Below are positions 32,820 to 41,574 of a stretch of 64,000 nt of DNA, piece by piece (the stretch's first letter is position 1; every line of letters starts with the position of its first letter). The DNA is from Lysobacter sp. Root916. Lineage in GTDB: Bacteria; Pseudomonadota; Gammaproteobacteria; Xanthomonadales; Xanthomonadaceae. The notes under the pieces are model-generated. The model ran no database searches and had not been told where the DNA came from. It was given only the letters and a program-made list of their open reading frames with translations. Location: assembly GCF_001429785.1 (NCBI RefSeq), contig NZ_LMJF01000001.1, positions 1,409,878-1,473,877 of the forward strand, read 5' to 3'. Both the position numbers and the translations under genes were made by a program.

Positions 32820-33272
32820 ATGCTGACCGACCTGTTGCTAGCCGCCCTGCACCACCTGCTGGTGTTCGCCCTGATCGCCATGCTGGTCGCCGAATCGACC
32901 CTGCTGCGCGGCCCGCTCGACGCCACCGCCCTCAATCGCGTGGCCCGCATCGACGCCGGCTACGGCGCCGCCGCCGGCCTGCTGCTGGTCGCGGGCCTGC
33001 TGCGCGTGTTCTACGGGGTCAAGGGCAGCGAGTTCTACCTGCACAACCCCTGGTTTCACGCCAAGCTCGGCGCCTACGTCCTGATCGGCCTGCTCTCGCT
33101 GCTGCCGACCCTGCGCTTCCTGCGCTGGCGCAAGGCCCTGAGCGCCAACCCGGCCTTCCTGCCCGACCCCGCCGACGTCGCCCGCCAGCGCGGCGTGATC
33201 CGCTTCGAGCTGATCCTGATCGCCGCGATCCTGGTCCTGGCCGCCGCGATGGCCCGCTACGGCGGCTTCTGA
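32820..33272 (+). CDS. DUF2214 family membrane protein
   Basis: A 150-residue inner-membrane protein with four hydrophobic helices (LTDLLLAALHHLLVFALIAMLVAE; GYGAAAGLLLVAGLLRVFYG; LGAYVLIGLLSLLPTLRF; FELILIAAILVLAAAMARYG). The order of helices, the GSEFYLHNPWFHAKLG loop and the RGVIRFELILI segment match DUF2214. Function is unknown. No operon partner. Confidence 0.8.
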   Translation: MLTDLLLAALHHLLVFALIAMLVAESTLLRGPLDATALNRVARIDAGYGAAAGLLLVAGLLRVFYGVKGSEFYLHNPWFHAKLGAYVLIGLLSLLPTLRFLRWRKALSANPAFLPDPADVARQRGVIRFELILIAAILVLAAAMARYGGF

Positions 33273-33334
33273 GCGCCACCGCCCCAGAACAGGCAGACCA
33301 CGGGCGCCGACCTCGGCTATACTGCGCGCCCGCT

Positions 33335-33421
33335 GCCGGAGTGGCGGAATCGGTAGACGCAGCGGACTCAAAATCCGCCGCCCTTAAAAGCGTGTGGGTT
33401 CGAGTCCCACCTCCGGCACCA
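33335..33421 (+). tRNA. tRNA-Leu (anticodon CAA)
   Basis: The acceptor arms GCCGGAG (33335-33341) and CTCCGGC (33411-33417) pair, then the discriminator A and encoded CCA. The anticodon stem GCGGA/TCCGC encloses loop CTCAAAA with anticodon CAA. A class II long variable arm (CGCCCTTAAAAGCG) and the T loop GGGTTCGAGTCCC are present. It reads UUG codons. Confidence 0.97.
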
Positions 33422-33422
33422 G

Positions 33423-33448
33423 AAAAAGCCCGCCGAAGCGGGCTTTTT
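33423..33448 (+). terminator. Rho-independent terminator of tRNA-Leu
   Basis: AAAAAGCCCGC, loop CGAA, GCGGGCTTTTT: an 11-bp stem with a T-run, starting two bases after the CCA end. It can work in both directions. Confidence 0.9.
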
Positions 33449-33486
33449 CGCGTCTGCGGCCTGACTTGGCGCCGCGAGGCCCTCGA

Positions 33487-33697
33487 TCACAGCAGCGCCG
33501 CAATCTCGCGCGTCATCGCTTCGAACAGGCCCAGGTTGCCCCAACGGTTGGCGACCACCGCGATGTGACTGCTCCCGATCACCGCTGCGCGGGGAGGCGA
33601 CTCCGTCGCATGCCATGGCGATCCGCCAGCCAGGCCGAAGATCAATACGGCTTCGATGAGCGAACTCGCAAAGAGCGGCTCGTCAAGGTCGCAACAT
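33487..33697 (-). pseudogene. possible C-terminal gene remnant
   Basis: The minus-strand frame ending at TGA 33487-33489 reads ...EAVLIFGLAGGSPWHA..., then ...GSSHIAVVANRWGNLGLFEA and MTREIAALL-stop. It looks protein-like but has no start of its own, and it begins just where the upstream tautomerase gene ends. I do not recognise the family. It may be the end of a deleted gene next to the tRNA, or chance. Confidence 0.25.
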
Positions 33698-34033
33698 CGC
33701 TCGATTGAAATACGTCGCCTGCTCGAACTCGGCGACGTTCACGGCGATGCGGGGAAGTAGCGGAAACAGCTGGGCCAGCTCGCTGACGATGGCCTGCGAC
33801 AGGGCAGCGCGCTGCTCGACGCTGCGCCCCTGCATGATCCAGGCGAAGGTGTGGATGAAATCCTCACGTCCCCCGCCGACGGCGTAAGTCGCGAAGGGAT
33901 GGACGCGGATCTTGATGTCCGATTCCTCGAACAGCCCCGATGAAGTCACCGCCCGGTGCAGGCGGGCGATGATCGACTCCTCATCGTGAATCCGAAGTAG
34001 CTCCTGAGAACAGTCGACTACGAAGTGCGGCAT
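33683..34033 (-). CDS. 5-carboxymethyl-2-hydroxymuconate isomerase-like tautomerase
   Basis: 116 residues starting MPHFVVDCSQELL. The Pro2 immediately after Met is the catalytic N-terminal proline of the tautomerase superfamily. The rest (IKIRVHPFATYAVGGGREDFIHTF, GRSVEQRAALSQAIV) matches the CHMI family. CHMI proper acts in homoprotocatechuate degradation, but no other hpa genes are nearby, so the real substrate is unclear. The start at 34033 was chosen over an upstream ATG because it exposes the proline. Confidence 0.82.
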   Translation of the reverse strand: MPHFVVDCSQELLRIHDEESIIARLHRAVTSSGLFEESDIKIRVHPFATYAVGGGREDFIHTFAWIMQGRSVEQRAALSQAIVSELAQLFPLLPRIAVNVAEFEQATYFNRAMLRP

Positions 34034-34099
34034 GCTGGCTCCATCGGTTGATGCGGGGATCGGAGATGCGAGCGCCCCGGAACGCAAGTGCGGGAGGCT

Positions 34100-34594
34100 T
34101 CAATCGAGCCTGCGCCACACGGAAATCGGGATGCTGCCGTCCGCGCGGCGCGGCACTTGGTAACGCAGCTCGGCGCCGTCGAACCGGTACTGGCGCTTCT
34201 GGATCGTGCCTTCCCAGTTGGGAAAGGACGAACCCTCGATCGAGAACACCAGCACCCCTGCCCCGGGCTCGATCGTCATCGTCCCGTAGTGGGTACTGCT
34301 ACCCATGACCGCGGACCGGAATTCATCGACGCCGCCATCGGTCTTGCTGTCGCTTGCGAAACGCAGGCGTTCGGACTTGAAGATCTGCAGCGAGTACCGC
34401 CCCTTGCCATCGACGACGAGTCGGCCCTTCGGGTTCTCGCCGTAGTCCCGTACGGTCTCGCCATCGGGCAGGACCTTGTCCGCGGCAACCAGGGTCCAGG
34501 TGCCCTGCAATGGGAACGCGCCGGTTGGCATTTGCGCGTCGCGCGCGGCCAGCCCCGTCAGCATTGCGACCAGTGCGCCGGTCAGTGTTTTCAT
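34100..34594 (-). CDS. lipocalin-like domain protein
   Basis: 164 residues with a weak N-terminal signal (LTGALVAMLTGLAARDAQ). The mature part is a Lipocalin_5-type beta-barrel: LQGTWTLVAADKVLPDG, ENPKGRLVVDGKGRYSLQIF, then repeated short strands to the end. It is probably periplasmic. The ligand is unknown. It is divergent from the LysR gene, 106 bases away, and could be its target. The tautomerase gene follows in the same direction. Confidence 0.72.
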   Translation of the reverse strand: MKTLTGALVAMLTGLAARDAQMPTGAFPLQGTWTLVAADKVLPDGETVRDYGENPKGRLVVDGKGRYSLQIFKSERLRFASDSKTDGGVDEFRSAVMGSSTHYGTMTIEPGAGVLVFSIEGSSFPNWEGTIQKRQYRFDGAELRYQVPRRADGSIPISVWRRLD

Positions 34595-34640
34595 CGCGGT
34601 GAGTCCTTAGGCGGGATCGAAGGCCCATCCTAGGCCGCTT

Positions 34641-34677
34641 GATAGATATGAAAAATACATCTAAAAATATATCTATC
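34641..34677. promoter_or_regulatory. AT-rich inverted repeat between LysR and lipocalin genes
   Basis: GATAGATAT (34641-34649) and ATATCTATC (34669-34677) are perfect arms around a 19-base AT-only centre with further GATGTAT-like half-sites. It is strikingly AT-rich in a high-GC genome. The location between divergent genes fits a LysR operator with both promoters. Confidence 0.6.
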
Positions 34678-34700
34678 ATTTCAAAAACGAATCTATCCCG

Positions 34701-35540
34701 ATGAAGGCGATGGACGTGGACGCGGTTAGGGCTTTCCTGCTGGCGGCCGACCTGCAGAGTTTCACCCGCGCCGCCGAGGTGCTGGGCACCACCCAGTCCG
34801 CCGTCAGCATCAAGCTGCGGCGTCTGGAAGAGCAGCTCGGCCGCCGCTTGCTGGAACGCACGCCGCGGCAGGTACGCCTGTCGGCCGAGGGGCTGGCGTT
34901 TCTGGGCGTGGCGCGCGAACTGGTGTCGTCGCACGACCGCGCGGCCACCGCCTTCGAGACCGAGCCGCGGCGCTTGGCGATCGGCATCAACCAGCAACTG
35001 GTCGGCAGCCAACTCCCGTCTCTGCTGCGACAGATGCGCAATCACGATCCGCATCTGCTGGTGGAAATGCGCATCGCCGGCACAAACGAACTCATGCAGG
35101 GCCTGGACCAGGGGGAACTCGACGCCGTGCTGGTACTGCGCCCCGAAGATCGCGGCAAGCGGGGCAAGGCGGCGTTCGCGGAATCCTTCTCGTGGTTCGC
35201 GGCGGCCGGCTGGGAGCCGCATGCTGGACAGCCGTTGCCGCTGGCGACGCAAGGCGAATCCTGCCGGGTCCGCATCGAGGCGGTGCGCGCGCTGGACCGG
35301 GCCGGTATCGAATGGCGCGAAGTCTTCGTAGGCAGGGGCGCCGCGATCCTGGGAGCCGCAGCCGTCGCCGGCCTCGCGGTGGCGGTACTGGCACGGCGCG
35401 CGGCCCCGCCAGGCACGATCGACGTCGGCGCGCTGCTGTCGCTGCCGCCGATTCGCCCGCAAGACGTGATGCTCTACAGCAACCTCAGCGACCGCCGAAC
35501 GCGAGACGCTTTGCGCATCCTCGCGCTGGCATTCCAGTGA
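34701..35540 (+). CDS. LysR family transcriptional regulator
   Basis: 279 residues. The N-terminal winged HTH spans residues 5-64 (AFLLAADLQSFTRAAEVLGTTQSAVSIKLRRLEEQLG), followed by the linker helix and a periplasmic-binding-protein-like effector domain (about 88-275). It is slightly short for the family. It is divergently transcribed from the lipocalin/tautomerase pair, with the AT-rich inverted repeat between, which is the classical LysR arrangement. The inducer is unknown. A small hairpin (CCTCGA/TCGAGG) follows the stop. Confidence 0.88.
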   Translation: MKAMDVDAVRAFLLAADLQSFTRAAEVLGTTQSAVSIKLRRLEEQLGRRLLERTPRQVRLSAEGLAFLGVARELVSSHDRAATAFETEPRRLAIGINQQLVGSQLPSLLRQMRNHDPHLLVEMRIAGTNELMQGLDQGELDAVLVLRPEDRGKRGKAAFAESFSWFAAAGWEPHAGQPLPLATQGESCRVRIEAVRALDRAGIEWREVFVGRGAAILGAAAVAGLAVAVLARRAAPPGTIDVGALLSLPPIRPQDVMLYSNLSDRRTRDALRILALAFQ

Positions 35541-35709
35541 AAGGCCTCGATCCATCGAGGAGCCGCCCATAGCGCAAGCATTCGCCGCTCTCGATCGGAG
35601 GATGGCCCCTGCTGAATCGGCGTGATCGGCCCCACCCCTCGCCATCGCAGGCGGGCGGCCATGACCATGGCCCGAAAAAACTTCCGATTCCGTCAGCAAA
35701 TATCAAGTA

Positions 35710-35722
35710 GCACAAATTGTGC
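35710..35722. promoter_or_regulatory. palindrome GCACAAATTGTGC upstream of methyltransferase
   Basis: A 13-base perfect palindrome in an AT-rich 90-base stretch, 70 bases upstream of the methyltransferase ATG. It could be an operator. The 35541-35792 spacer otherwise has no gene. Confidence 0.4.
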
Positions 35723-35792
35723 ACAAAAAAGATGTGTTGTTTCCACATAGGATGCCGTCCCGATCCGCGACTCGCAGGCAGCGTCCCATAGC

Positions 35793-36557
35793 ATGGAAAA
35801 GAGCATCTACGACGCGTCCTCCTATCCGATCCAAGTGTCGAACGGCCGGGACATCGGCGCGGGGCACACCCGTGGCTGCTGGCTGGAGTTCTCCGATCTG
35901 GCGAACAAGGACCTGGGTAGCGACCCGATCTTCCAGCGCGCCTTGCGCGCCGCCACCGCGCGCGGGACCTTGGTGTCCACTAACAAGCTGGCCAATCTGT
36001 ACTTGATCCTGCGCTACGCCATGCCCGATCCGCAGGCGCATGTCTTCGAGTTCGGCAGCTACATGGGCGGCTCGGCGGTGTTCATGGCCACCGCGCTGAA
36101 ACTGCTGAAACGCGGCTCGCGGGTGTTCGCGTTCGATACCTTCGAAGGCATGCCGGAAACCGATCCGGTCCGCGACTTGCATCGCCAGGGCGATTTCGCC
36201 GACACCAAGTTCGACGGCCTGCTGAGCTACATCCGCGACAACGAGCTGCAAACGCATCTGTCGCTGGTCAAGGGCCGCTTCGACGAAACCCTGCCGGGCG
36301 TGCTCGCCGAGCAAAGCCAGGCGCCTGGCCTGTTGCATGTCGATTGCGACATCTACGAGCCGATCAAATACGTGATCCGCGCCTGCCTACCTCACTTGGG
36401 CCCGGGCAGTCACATCGTGTTCGACGATCCGCTGCACGGCTCCTGCCTGGGCGCGTTCGACGCCGTCCAGGAGCTGTTGATCCGCGAGCTGAACCTGACC
36501 GCGGAACAGGCCTATCCGCATCTGGTGTTCCGCTACCCGAGCCTGCCGGACGCCTGA
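35793..36557 (+). CDS. TylF/MycF-type methyltransferase
   Basis: A 254-residue class I SAM-dependent methyltransferase. The SAM motif I is VFEFGSYMGGSAVFMATALK (about residues 84-103), motif II FAFDTFEGMPETDPVRD, and acidic metal-site candidates are in LLHVDCDIYEPIKYVI and IVFDDPLHGSCLGA. This matches the TylF (macrocin O-methyltransferase) family, which often acts on sugars in natural products or surface glycans. No biosynthetic cluster or glycosyltransferase is adjacent, so its acceptor is unknown. Confidence 0.8.
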   Translation: MEKSIYDASSYPIQVSNGRDIGAGHTRGCWLEFSDLANKDLGSDPIFQRALRAATARGTLVSTNKLANLYLILRYAMPDPQAHVFEFGSYMGGSAVFMATALKLLKRGSRVFAFDTFEGMPETDPVRDLHRQGDFADTKFDGLLSYIRDNELQTHLSLVKGRFDETLPGVLAEQSQAPGLLHVDCDIYEPIKYVIRACLPHLGPGSHIVFDDPLHGSCLGAFDAVQELLIRELNLTAEQAYPHLVFRYPSLPDA

Positions 36558-36662
36558 GCCGATCGCACGCGATTGGCATCATTTATGTGACCCCATTCGC
36601 GTTCCCCCGTCACTTCCAAACCGGATACTGCTGGACAAAGGGGACGTCCCAGGGAATCCGTC

Positions 36663-38480
36663 ATGAATCGCAAAGCCAGGCGCGAACGGGCGTTGGCGCA
36701 GTCGCACCTGTTCCGTCGCTACGGAAAGGGGCGTTGGATCCGACCGCAGCGCTTCGAGAACTCGGCGCGCGCGCAGGAGCTGCAGGAGGCGGCGACCGCT
36801 GCGGCGCAACCGGTCGAGGCGAACTGGAATACGGACACGCCGCAGATGGCCGGCGGGCCGACCACATCGCGCGATTCGCAGGCGCAGTTGCTCACCCTCG
36901 CCCGCCCCAGTCTGGCGATCCGCGCGCTCAACAACCTGAGCTATGGCGTCACGCCGAGCTCGCTGGCGGAATTCAACGGCTTGGGCTCCAACGACGCCCA
37001 GCGCCTGCAGAACTACATCGACTGGCAGTTGGACTGGACCGCGATCGACGACAGCGCGATCGATACGCGCCTGAACGCGGCCGGCTACACCACGCTGGGC
37101 AAGTCGCTGACCCAGCTGTGGGCCGATCACGTCGTGCCCGACCCCGCCTACGACGTGCGCATGCGCCCGGCCTGGGAAATCCAGCGCGCGGCCTTCGTGC
37201 GCGCCACTTATTCGAAGCGGCAGCTGCGCGAGGTGATGGTCAACTTCTGGCACGACCATTTCAACGTCACCGCCAACGATTTCGCGTCCGGTCCGGTGTA
37301 CGTGCACTACGACCGCGACGTGCTGCGCAAGTCGGCGTTCGGCAATTTCCGGGTCATGCTCGAAGACGTGGCCTGCAGTCCGTCGATGTTGTTCTACCTC
37401 GACAACGTGTCCAACAGCCGCTCCGGCCCGAACGAGAACTGGGCGCGCGAATTGCTGGAGCTGCACACCCTGGGCGCCGGCCGCTACCTGGGCTTCACCG
37501 ATCCCTTCATGGTGCCGCCGGATCCGGAGGACGCCGCCTATCCGTCGGGCTACACCGACATCGACGTCTACGAGACCGCCTCGGCGTTCACCGGCTGGAG
37601 CCTGAAGAACGCGCACTGGCAGTACCCGACCGAAAACGACGGCAGCTTCGTCTATCGCCAGGCCTGGCACGATGCGGGTCCGAAGTTCGTGCTCGGCCGG
37701 CTGCTCAATCCCGAACAACCAGCGATGAAGGACGGGCGCGACGTGCTGGATCGTCTGGCCAGCCATCCCGGCGTCGCACGCTTCGTCTGCGCCAAGCTGG
37801 TGCGCCGCTTCGTCAACGATACGCCGCCGCCGGCGCTGGTCGCATCGGCCGCGGCGGTGTTTCGTCAGCACTGGCAGAGCCCGAACCAGATCGAACACGT
37901 GCTGCGCCACATCCTCAACTCCAGCGCATTCAGCAGTGCCTGGGGCCAGAAGAACCGGCGCCCGTTCGAGGCCATCGTCGCGGCGATGCGCGCGGCCGGC
38001 AGCGATTGGACCCTGCGGCCCGCGCACAGCAAGTCCGAGGACTTCCTGTACCGCTTCGGCTTCACCGGCCACGCGCCCTACGACTGGCCGGCGCCCAACG
38101 GTTATCCCGACACCGGCCTGGCCTGGTCGGGAGCGGGCAGCTACGCCACCACCTGGAAGATGCTCAACTGGCTGACCGAAACCAGCGAGGCCAGTGTGCC
38201 GTTGCTGCCGGTGCTGCAGCTCAGCCGCAGCGAGGTCGCCAGCTGGACCGCACCCAACCTGGTCGACTACTGGTGCCGGCGTCTGCTCGGCTATCTGCCC
38301 GACGCCGCGCGGCGCCAGACCCTGATCGCGTTCATGGCCCAGAACGGCGACCCCGCCAGCTACGTCATCACCGATACGGACACCTGGTCCGGCACCGACC
38401 TCAAGCGCCACTACAACCAGCAACGCCTGCGCAGCATGGTGTCGCTGGTGTTGATGACGCCCGAATTCCTGAGCCGCTGA
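36663..38480 (+). CDS. DUF1800 family protein
   Basis: 605 residues matching DUF1800: RALNNLSYGVTPSSLAEF, REVMVNFWHDHFNV, LEDVACSPSMLFYLDN, NENWARELLELHTLGAG and a C-terminal MVSLVLMTPEFLSR. The conserved W-H-D-H-F and N-x-x-x-RELLELH segments are intact. No clear signal peptide; the basic N-terminus may be cytosolic or exported with its partner. It is almost always paired with DUF1501, which follows after 10 bases. The role of the pair is unproven; an extracytoplasmic enzyme is suspected. Confidence 0.9.
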   Translation: MNRKARRERALAQSHLFRRYGKGRWIRPQRFENSARAQELQEAATAAAQPVEANWNTDTPQMAGGPTTSRDSQAQLLTLARPSLAIRALNNLSYGVTPSSLAEFNGLGSNDAQRLQNYIDWQLDWTAIDDSAIDTRLNAAGYTTLGKSLTQLWADHVVPDPAYDVRMRPAWEIQRAAFVRATYSKRQLREVMVNFWHDHFNVTANDFASGPVYVHYDRDVLRKSAFGNFRVMLEDVACSPSMLFYLDNVSNSRSGPNENWARELLELHTLGAGRYLGFTDPFMVPPDPEDAAYPSGYTDIDVYETASAFTGWSLKNAHWQYPTENDGSFVYRQAWHDAGPKFVLGRLLNPEQPAMKDGRDVLDRLASHPGVARFVCAKLVRRFVNDTPPPALVASAAAVFRQHWQSPNQIEHVLRHILNSSAFSSAWGQKNRRPFEAIVAAMRAAGSDWTLRPAHSKSEDFLYRFGFTGHAPYDWPAPNGYPDTGLAWSGAGSYATTWKMLNWLTETSEASVPLLPVLQLSRSEVASWTAPNLVDYWCRRLLGYLPDAARRQTLIAFMAQNGDPASYVITDTDTWSGTDLKRHYNQQRLRSMVSLVLMTPEFLSR

Positions 38481-38490
38481 GGAGCACGCC

Positions 38491-39954
38491 ATGTCTTCGA
38501 TCACCCTCAGCCGTCGCGGTTTCCTCAAGGCCTGCGCCGCCACCGCCGCGGTCGGCGCGGTCGGTCCCACCCTGCTGTTCTCCAGCCCCGCCGAAGCCGC
38601 CGCGAACGCGCACGACACCGTGGTGTTCCTGTTCCTGCGCGGCGGCATGGACGGTCTCAACCTGGTCGTGCCGGTCGACGGCAGCGATCGCGGTTTCTAC
38701 GAGCAGGCGCGCCCTGCGCTGCAGATCGCCACCAGCGGCACCTACGGCGCCCTGCCCCTGACCCTGGCCGGCGGCGCGGGCACCGGCTTCGGCCTGCATC
38801 CGTCGGCGACCGGGCTGCGCGATATCTGGAACAGCGGTCAGCTCGCGATCGTGCACGCCTGCGGCTTGCTGACCTCGGTCACGCGCAGCCATTTCGACGC
38901 CCAGTTGTCGATCGACCTGGGCACGCCCGGCCAAGGCGGCGGCGTGGGCTGGCTGGCGCGCGCGATGAACAGCCAACCCGGCGTCAGCGGCGCCGAGGCC
39001 ATGCCCGCGCTGGCGGTGAACAACCGCCAGCCGGCCAATCTCAACGGCACCACGCGCGCGCTGACCATGGGGCGGCCGTCGGATTTCGCGCTCGATGCCG
39101 GGGCCTGGCAGTGGCAGAAGACGCGCTCGGATTCGCCCGTGGGCCTGCGCGGCGTCAACGAAACCCTGGCTTCGTTGTGGAACGGCAACACCGGCTTGGA
39201 ATACGGCGGCCAGCGCGCCGACGGTTCGCTGCGCGTGATCGCCCAGCAAAGCTACGCCGCGTTGCCGGCGAATTGGCCGACCGGCAATTTCGCCGAGCAG
39301 CTGTGGACGATCGCACAGTCGATCCGCTTCAACCTCGGCCTGCGCTACGCCACCCTCGACCTCGGCGGCTGGGATACGCACGACGGCCAAGGCAGCGCCG
39401 GCACCGGCTATCACTACTACCAGAACAAGATCGCCGAACTGTCGGCGGCGCTGGCCGCGTTCCACAACGAACTGGCCGCCAGCGGCCACCTGTCGCGCGT
39501 GACCACGGTGGTGCAATCCGAGTTCGGCCGACGCGTGCGCGAGAACGCTAACCGCGGCACCGATCACGGCTACGGCAACCCCGTGATGGTGTTGGGCGGC
39601 GCGGTCAACGGCCGTCGCTTCTACGGCCAGTGGCCGAGCCTGAACCCGGAAACCCTGTCGGCCTATTACGGCGACGTGCCGGTGACCACCGACCACCGAC
39701 GCGTGCTGTCGGAAATCCTGGTCCGGCGCATGGGCAACAATCAGCTCAGCACGGTGTTCCCGGGTTACAGCGGCTACACGCCCCTGGGCATCGTCCAGGG
39801 CAGCGACCTGGCCGTGCAGGGCGCCGGCATGAGCATGGCCGCGCAACCCGCGCTGGCGCGGCAGGAGGCGCCCGACGCGCTGCCGCAATCGAACCGCCGT
39901 CGCGATTATCTCGCGCGTCTGTTGAACGATCCGCGCATCGTGCGCCATCGCTGA
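38491..39954 (+). CDS. DUF1501 family Tat-exported protein
   Basis: A 487-residue protein with a twin-arginine signal (LSRRGFLKACAATAAVGAVG) and a DUF1501 (alkaline phosphatase/sulfatase-like fold) domain: VVFLFLRGGMDGLNLVVP, LDLGGWDTHDGQGS, VVQSEFGRRVREN and TDHGYGNPVMVLGG. The DTH and TDHG motifs resemble metal-binding sites of the superfamily. The Tat signal implies export in folded form, maybe with a metal cofactor. Second gene of the DUF1800-DUF1501 operon. Confidence 0.9.
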   Translation: MSSITLSRRGFLKACAATAAVGAVGPTLLFSSPAEAAANAHDTVVFLFLRGGMDGLNLVVPVDGSDRGFYEQARPALQIATSGTYGALPLTLAGGAGTGFGLHPSATGLRDIWNSGQLAIVHACGLLTSVTRSHFDAQLSIDLGTPGQGGGVGWLARAMNSQPGVSGAEAMPALAVNNRQPANLNGTTRALTMGRPSDFALDAGAWQWQKTRSDSPVGLRGVNETLASLWNGNTGLEYGGQRADGSLRVIAQQSYAALPANWPTGNFAEQLWTIAQSIRFNLGLRYATLDLGGWDTHDGQGSAGTGYHYYQNKIAELSAALAAFHNELAASGHLSRVTTVVQSEFGRRVRENANRGTDHGYGNPVMVLGGAVNGRRFYGQWPSLNPETLSAYYGDVPVTTDHRRVLSEILVRRMGNNQLSTVFPGYSGYTPLGIVQGSDLAVQGAGMSMAAQPALARQEAPDALPQSNRRRDYLARLLNDPRIVRHR

Positions 39955-39999
39955 GCGCGACCCGGGCGCGGCCCTGCCGCGTCCGGGGTAGCATGTCGC

Positions 40000-40791
40000 A
40001 TGTGCCTGATCGCCCTGTCCTGGCGTAGCCATCCGCGCTACCCGCTCGCCCTGATCGCCAACCGCGACGAATCGCACGCGCGCGCCGCCGCCGCGGCCGG
40101 CCCCGATCCCGAAGCGCCCGACGTTTACGGCGGCCGCGACCTGGTCCAGGGCGGCGGTTGGCTGATGGTGTCCACGCGCGGCCGCCTGGCCGCGGTCACC
40201 AACGTGCGCGCCGGTCTCGCCGCCGATGCCGCGCCGCGTTCGCGCGGCGCCCTGGTGCGCGGCTTCGTGCGCGGCAGCGTATCGGCGCAAGCCACGCTGG
40301 CGACGGTGCGCGAACAGGCGCCCGACTACGGCCGTTTCAATCTGGTGCTATGGGACGGCGAATCGCTGGCCTTCGCCAGCAATTATCCGCAGTACGCCGA
40401 GCACCCGATCGCGCCCGGCATGCACGCCATGTCGAACGGCGCCTTCGACGCGCAATGGCCCAAGAGCGGCCACGCCACGCGCGCCTTGTCGAATTGGTTG
40501 GCCTCGCCCGCCTCCGAACGCGACAGCCCCGACACGGAGGCCTTGCGGCCCTTGTTCGCCGCCCTCGCCGACACCACGCCCGCACCGGACGCCGAACTGC
40601 CGGATACCGGCGTCGGCCTGGAACTGGAACGCGTGCTGTCGCCACCGTTCGTACGCGGCGAACGCTACGGCACGCGCTGCAGCACCATCGTCCTGGTGGG
40701 CGCGGATTCGATCGTATTCGTCGAACGTCGCTACGGCCCCGACGCCGCACCCGGCGGCGAGACCGCGACGGTATTGCCGCTGCGCCGTTGA
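40000..40791 (+). CDS. NRDE (TANGO2-like) family protein
   Basis: 263 residues starting MCLIALSW, with the eponymous ANRDESHARAA motif at residues 24-34, then YGGRDLVQGGGWLMVSTRGRLAAVTNVR and GRFNLVLWDG. Cys2 at the N-terminus could be exposed by Met removal, as in Ntn-like hydrolases. Human TANGO2 and bacterial NRDE relatives have been linked to heme or lipid trafficking, but a biochemical role is not settled. Confidence 0.88.
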   Translation: MCLIALSWRSHPRYPLALIANRDESHARAAAAAGPDPEAPDVYGGRDLVQGGGWLMVSTRGRLAAVTNVRAGLAADAAPRSRGALVRGFVRGSVSAQATLATVREQAPDYGRFNLVLWDGESLAFASNYPQYAEHPIAPGMHAMSNGAFDAQWPKSGHATRALSNWLASPASERDSPDTEALRPLFAALADTTPAPDAELPDTGVGLELERVLSPPFVRGERYGTRCSTIVLVGADSIVFVERRYGPDAAPGGETATVLPLRR

Positions 40792-41100
40792 ACGATCGCC
40801 TCCCCACTCGCTACCCGCTTCCTATGGGAGCGGCGTGAGCCGCGAGTACTTCACCGCATACGCTTTCGTCGCGATACGTCATCCCACTATCGCGGCCGAT
40901 GCCGATCCCACAGAAGCAGGCTGCGCCGTAGCCGTCGAGCCGCAAATGAGAAGGCCCAGGCTTCGAGGTTTCCCTCGGGTGGCTGGGCCTTCCGTGTCGG
41001 AGCGGTTGCATCGGACTCGCGTCCGTAGATTTTTCTCCGACGCCGCGATCCTAAACGCGGCGCCGTTAGGCCGCGGTCAAATTTCCGTGATGCGCGCGTG
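40792..41100. repeat. intergenic region with REP copy and long inverted repeat
   Basis: A 309-base spacer without a gene. It holds a REP copy (CCTATGGGAGCGGCGTGAGC, 40821-40840, continuing CGCGAG), an inverted partial (GATCCCACAG, 40904-40913) and a terminator-like hairpin with arms GAAGGCCCAG (40950-40959) and CTGGGCCTTC (40983-40992) enclosing a second stem (CGAGG/CCTCG). It separates two convergent genes, so the hairpin probably ends one or both transcripts. Confidence 0.55.
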
Positions 41101-41574
41101 CTACGCGCCCCAGGGCCACCAGCCGCGCCCGGTCTGGGCGTAGCGGTCGGCCGCGCGTTCGAAGGGGTTGCGCACGCTGACTCCGCCGCACAGCAGGTAC
41201 AGCGGCAGAAACAGCGCGCCCAGCACCATGTACTGGTAGACATGCGCGCGCTCGTGGTCGGCGAGCTGGATCTCGGCTTCGTCGCCATGGCCGGCGCGAT
41301 GGGCGTAGGTCGCGCAGGGCGAATCCAGACTGTCGCCGGTATGCAGGATCACATTGCCCAGGGTGATCGCGCCGCCCGGCCCCCAGGGCCAGCGGTGGAA
41401 CACCAGCGCCAAATCGCGCCGGCGCAGATGCACGTGCGCGCCGCGCGCCATGCCGACCGCGCCGGCGATCAGGCCGAGCAGGCTCACCGGCGACGCCCAG
41501 ACGATGCCGAGCGCGCGCCCGGCGCTGCGCAGCAACGGGCTCAGGCGCTGCCCTCTTCCGGCATCAGCAGCCAT
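41101..41574 (-). CDS. hypothetical membrane protein with HExxH motif
   Basis: 157 residues from ATG 41574 (34 bases inside the preceding PspC gene; a shorter start may be used). A hydrophobic segment (ALGIVWASPVSLLGLIAGAVG) is near residues 20-42. Then come GGAITLGNVILHTGD and the sequence DHERAHVYQYMVLGALFLPLYLLCG, in which HERAH fits the HExxH zinc-protease signature and runs into a second membrane helix. Glu/Asp residues in NPFERAADRYA could be a third ligand. It resembles conserved uncharacterised proteins; protease activity is only a motif-based guess. Confidence 0.65.
   Translation of the reverse strand: MAADAGRGQRLSPLLRSAGRALGIVWASPVSLLGLIAGAVGMARGAHVHLRRRDLALVFHRWPWGPGGAITLGNVILHTGDSLDSPCATYAHRAGHGDEAEIQLADHERAHVYQYMVLGALFLPLYLLCGGVSVRNPFERAADRYAQTGRGWWPWGA

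Noticed and set aside
33335-33448. tRNA-Leu as a prophage or island attachment site
   Set aside because: No integrase and no second copy of the tRNA 3' end was seen in the window; kept only as a weak possibility in the findings.
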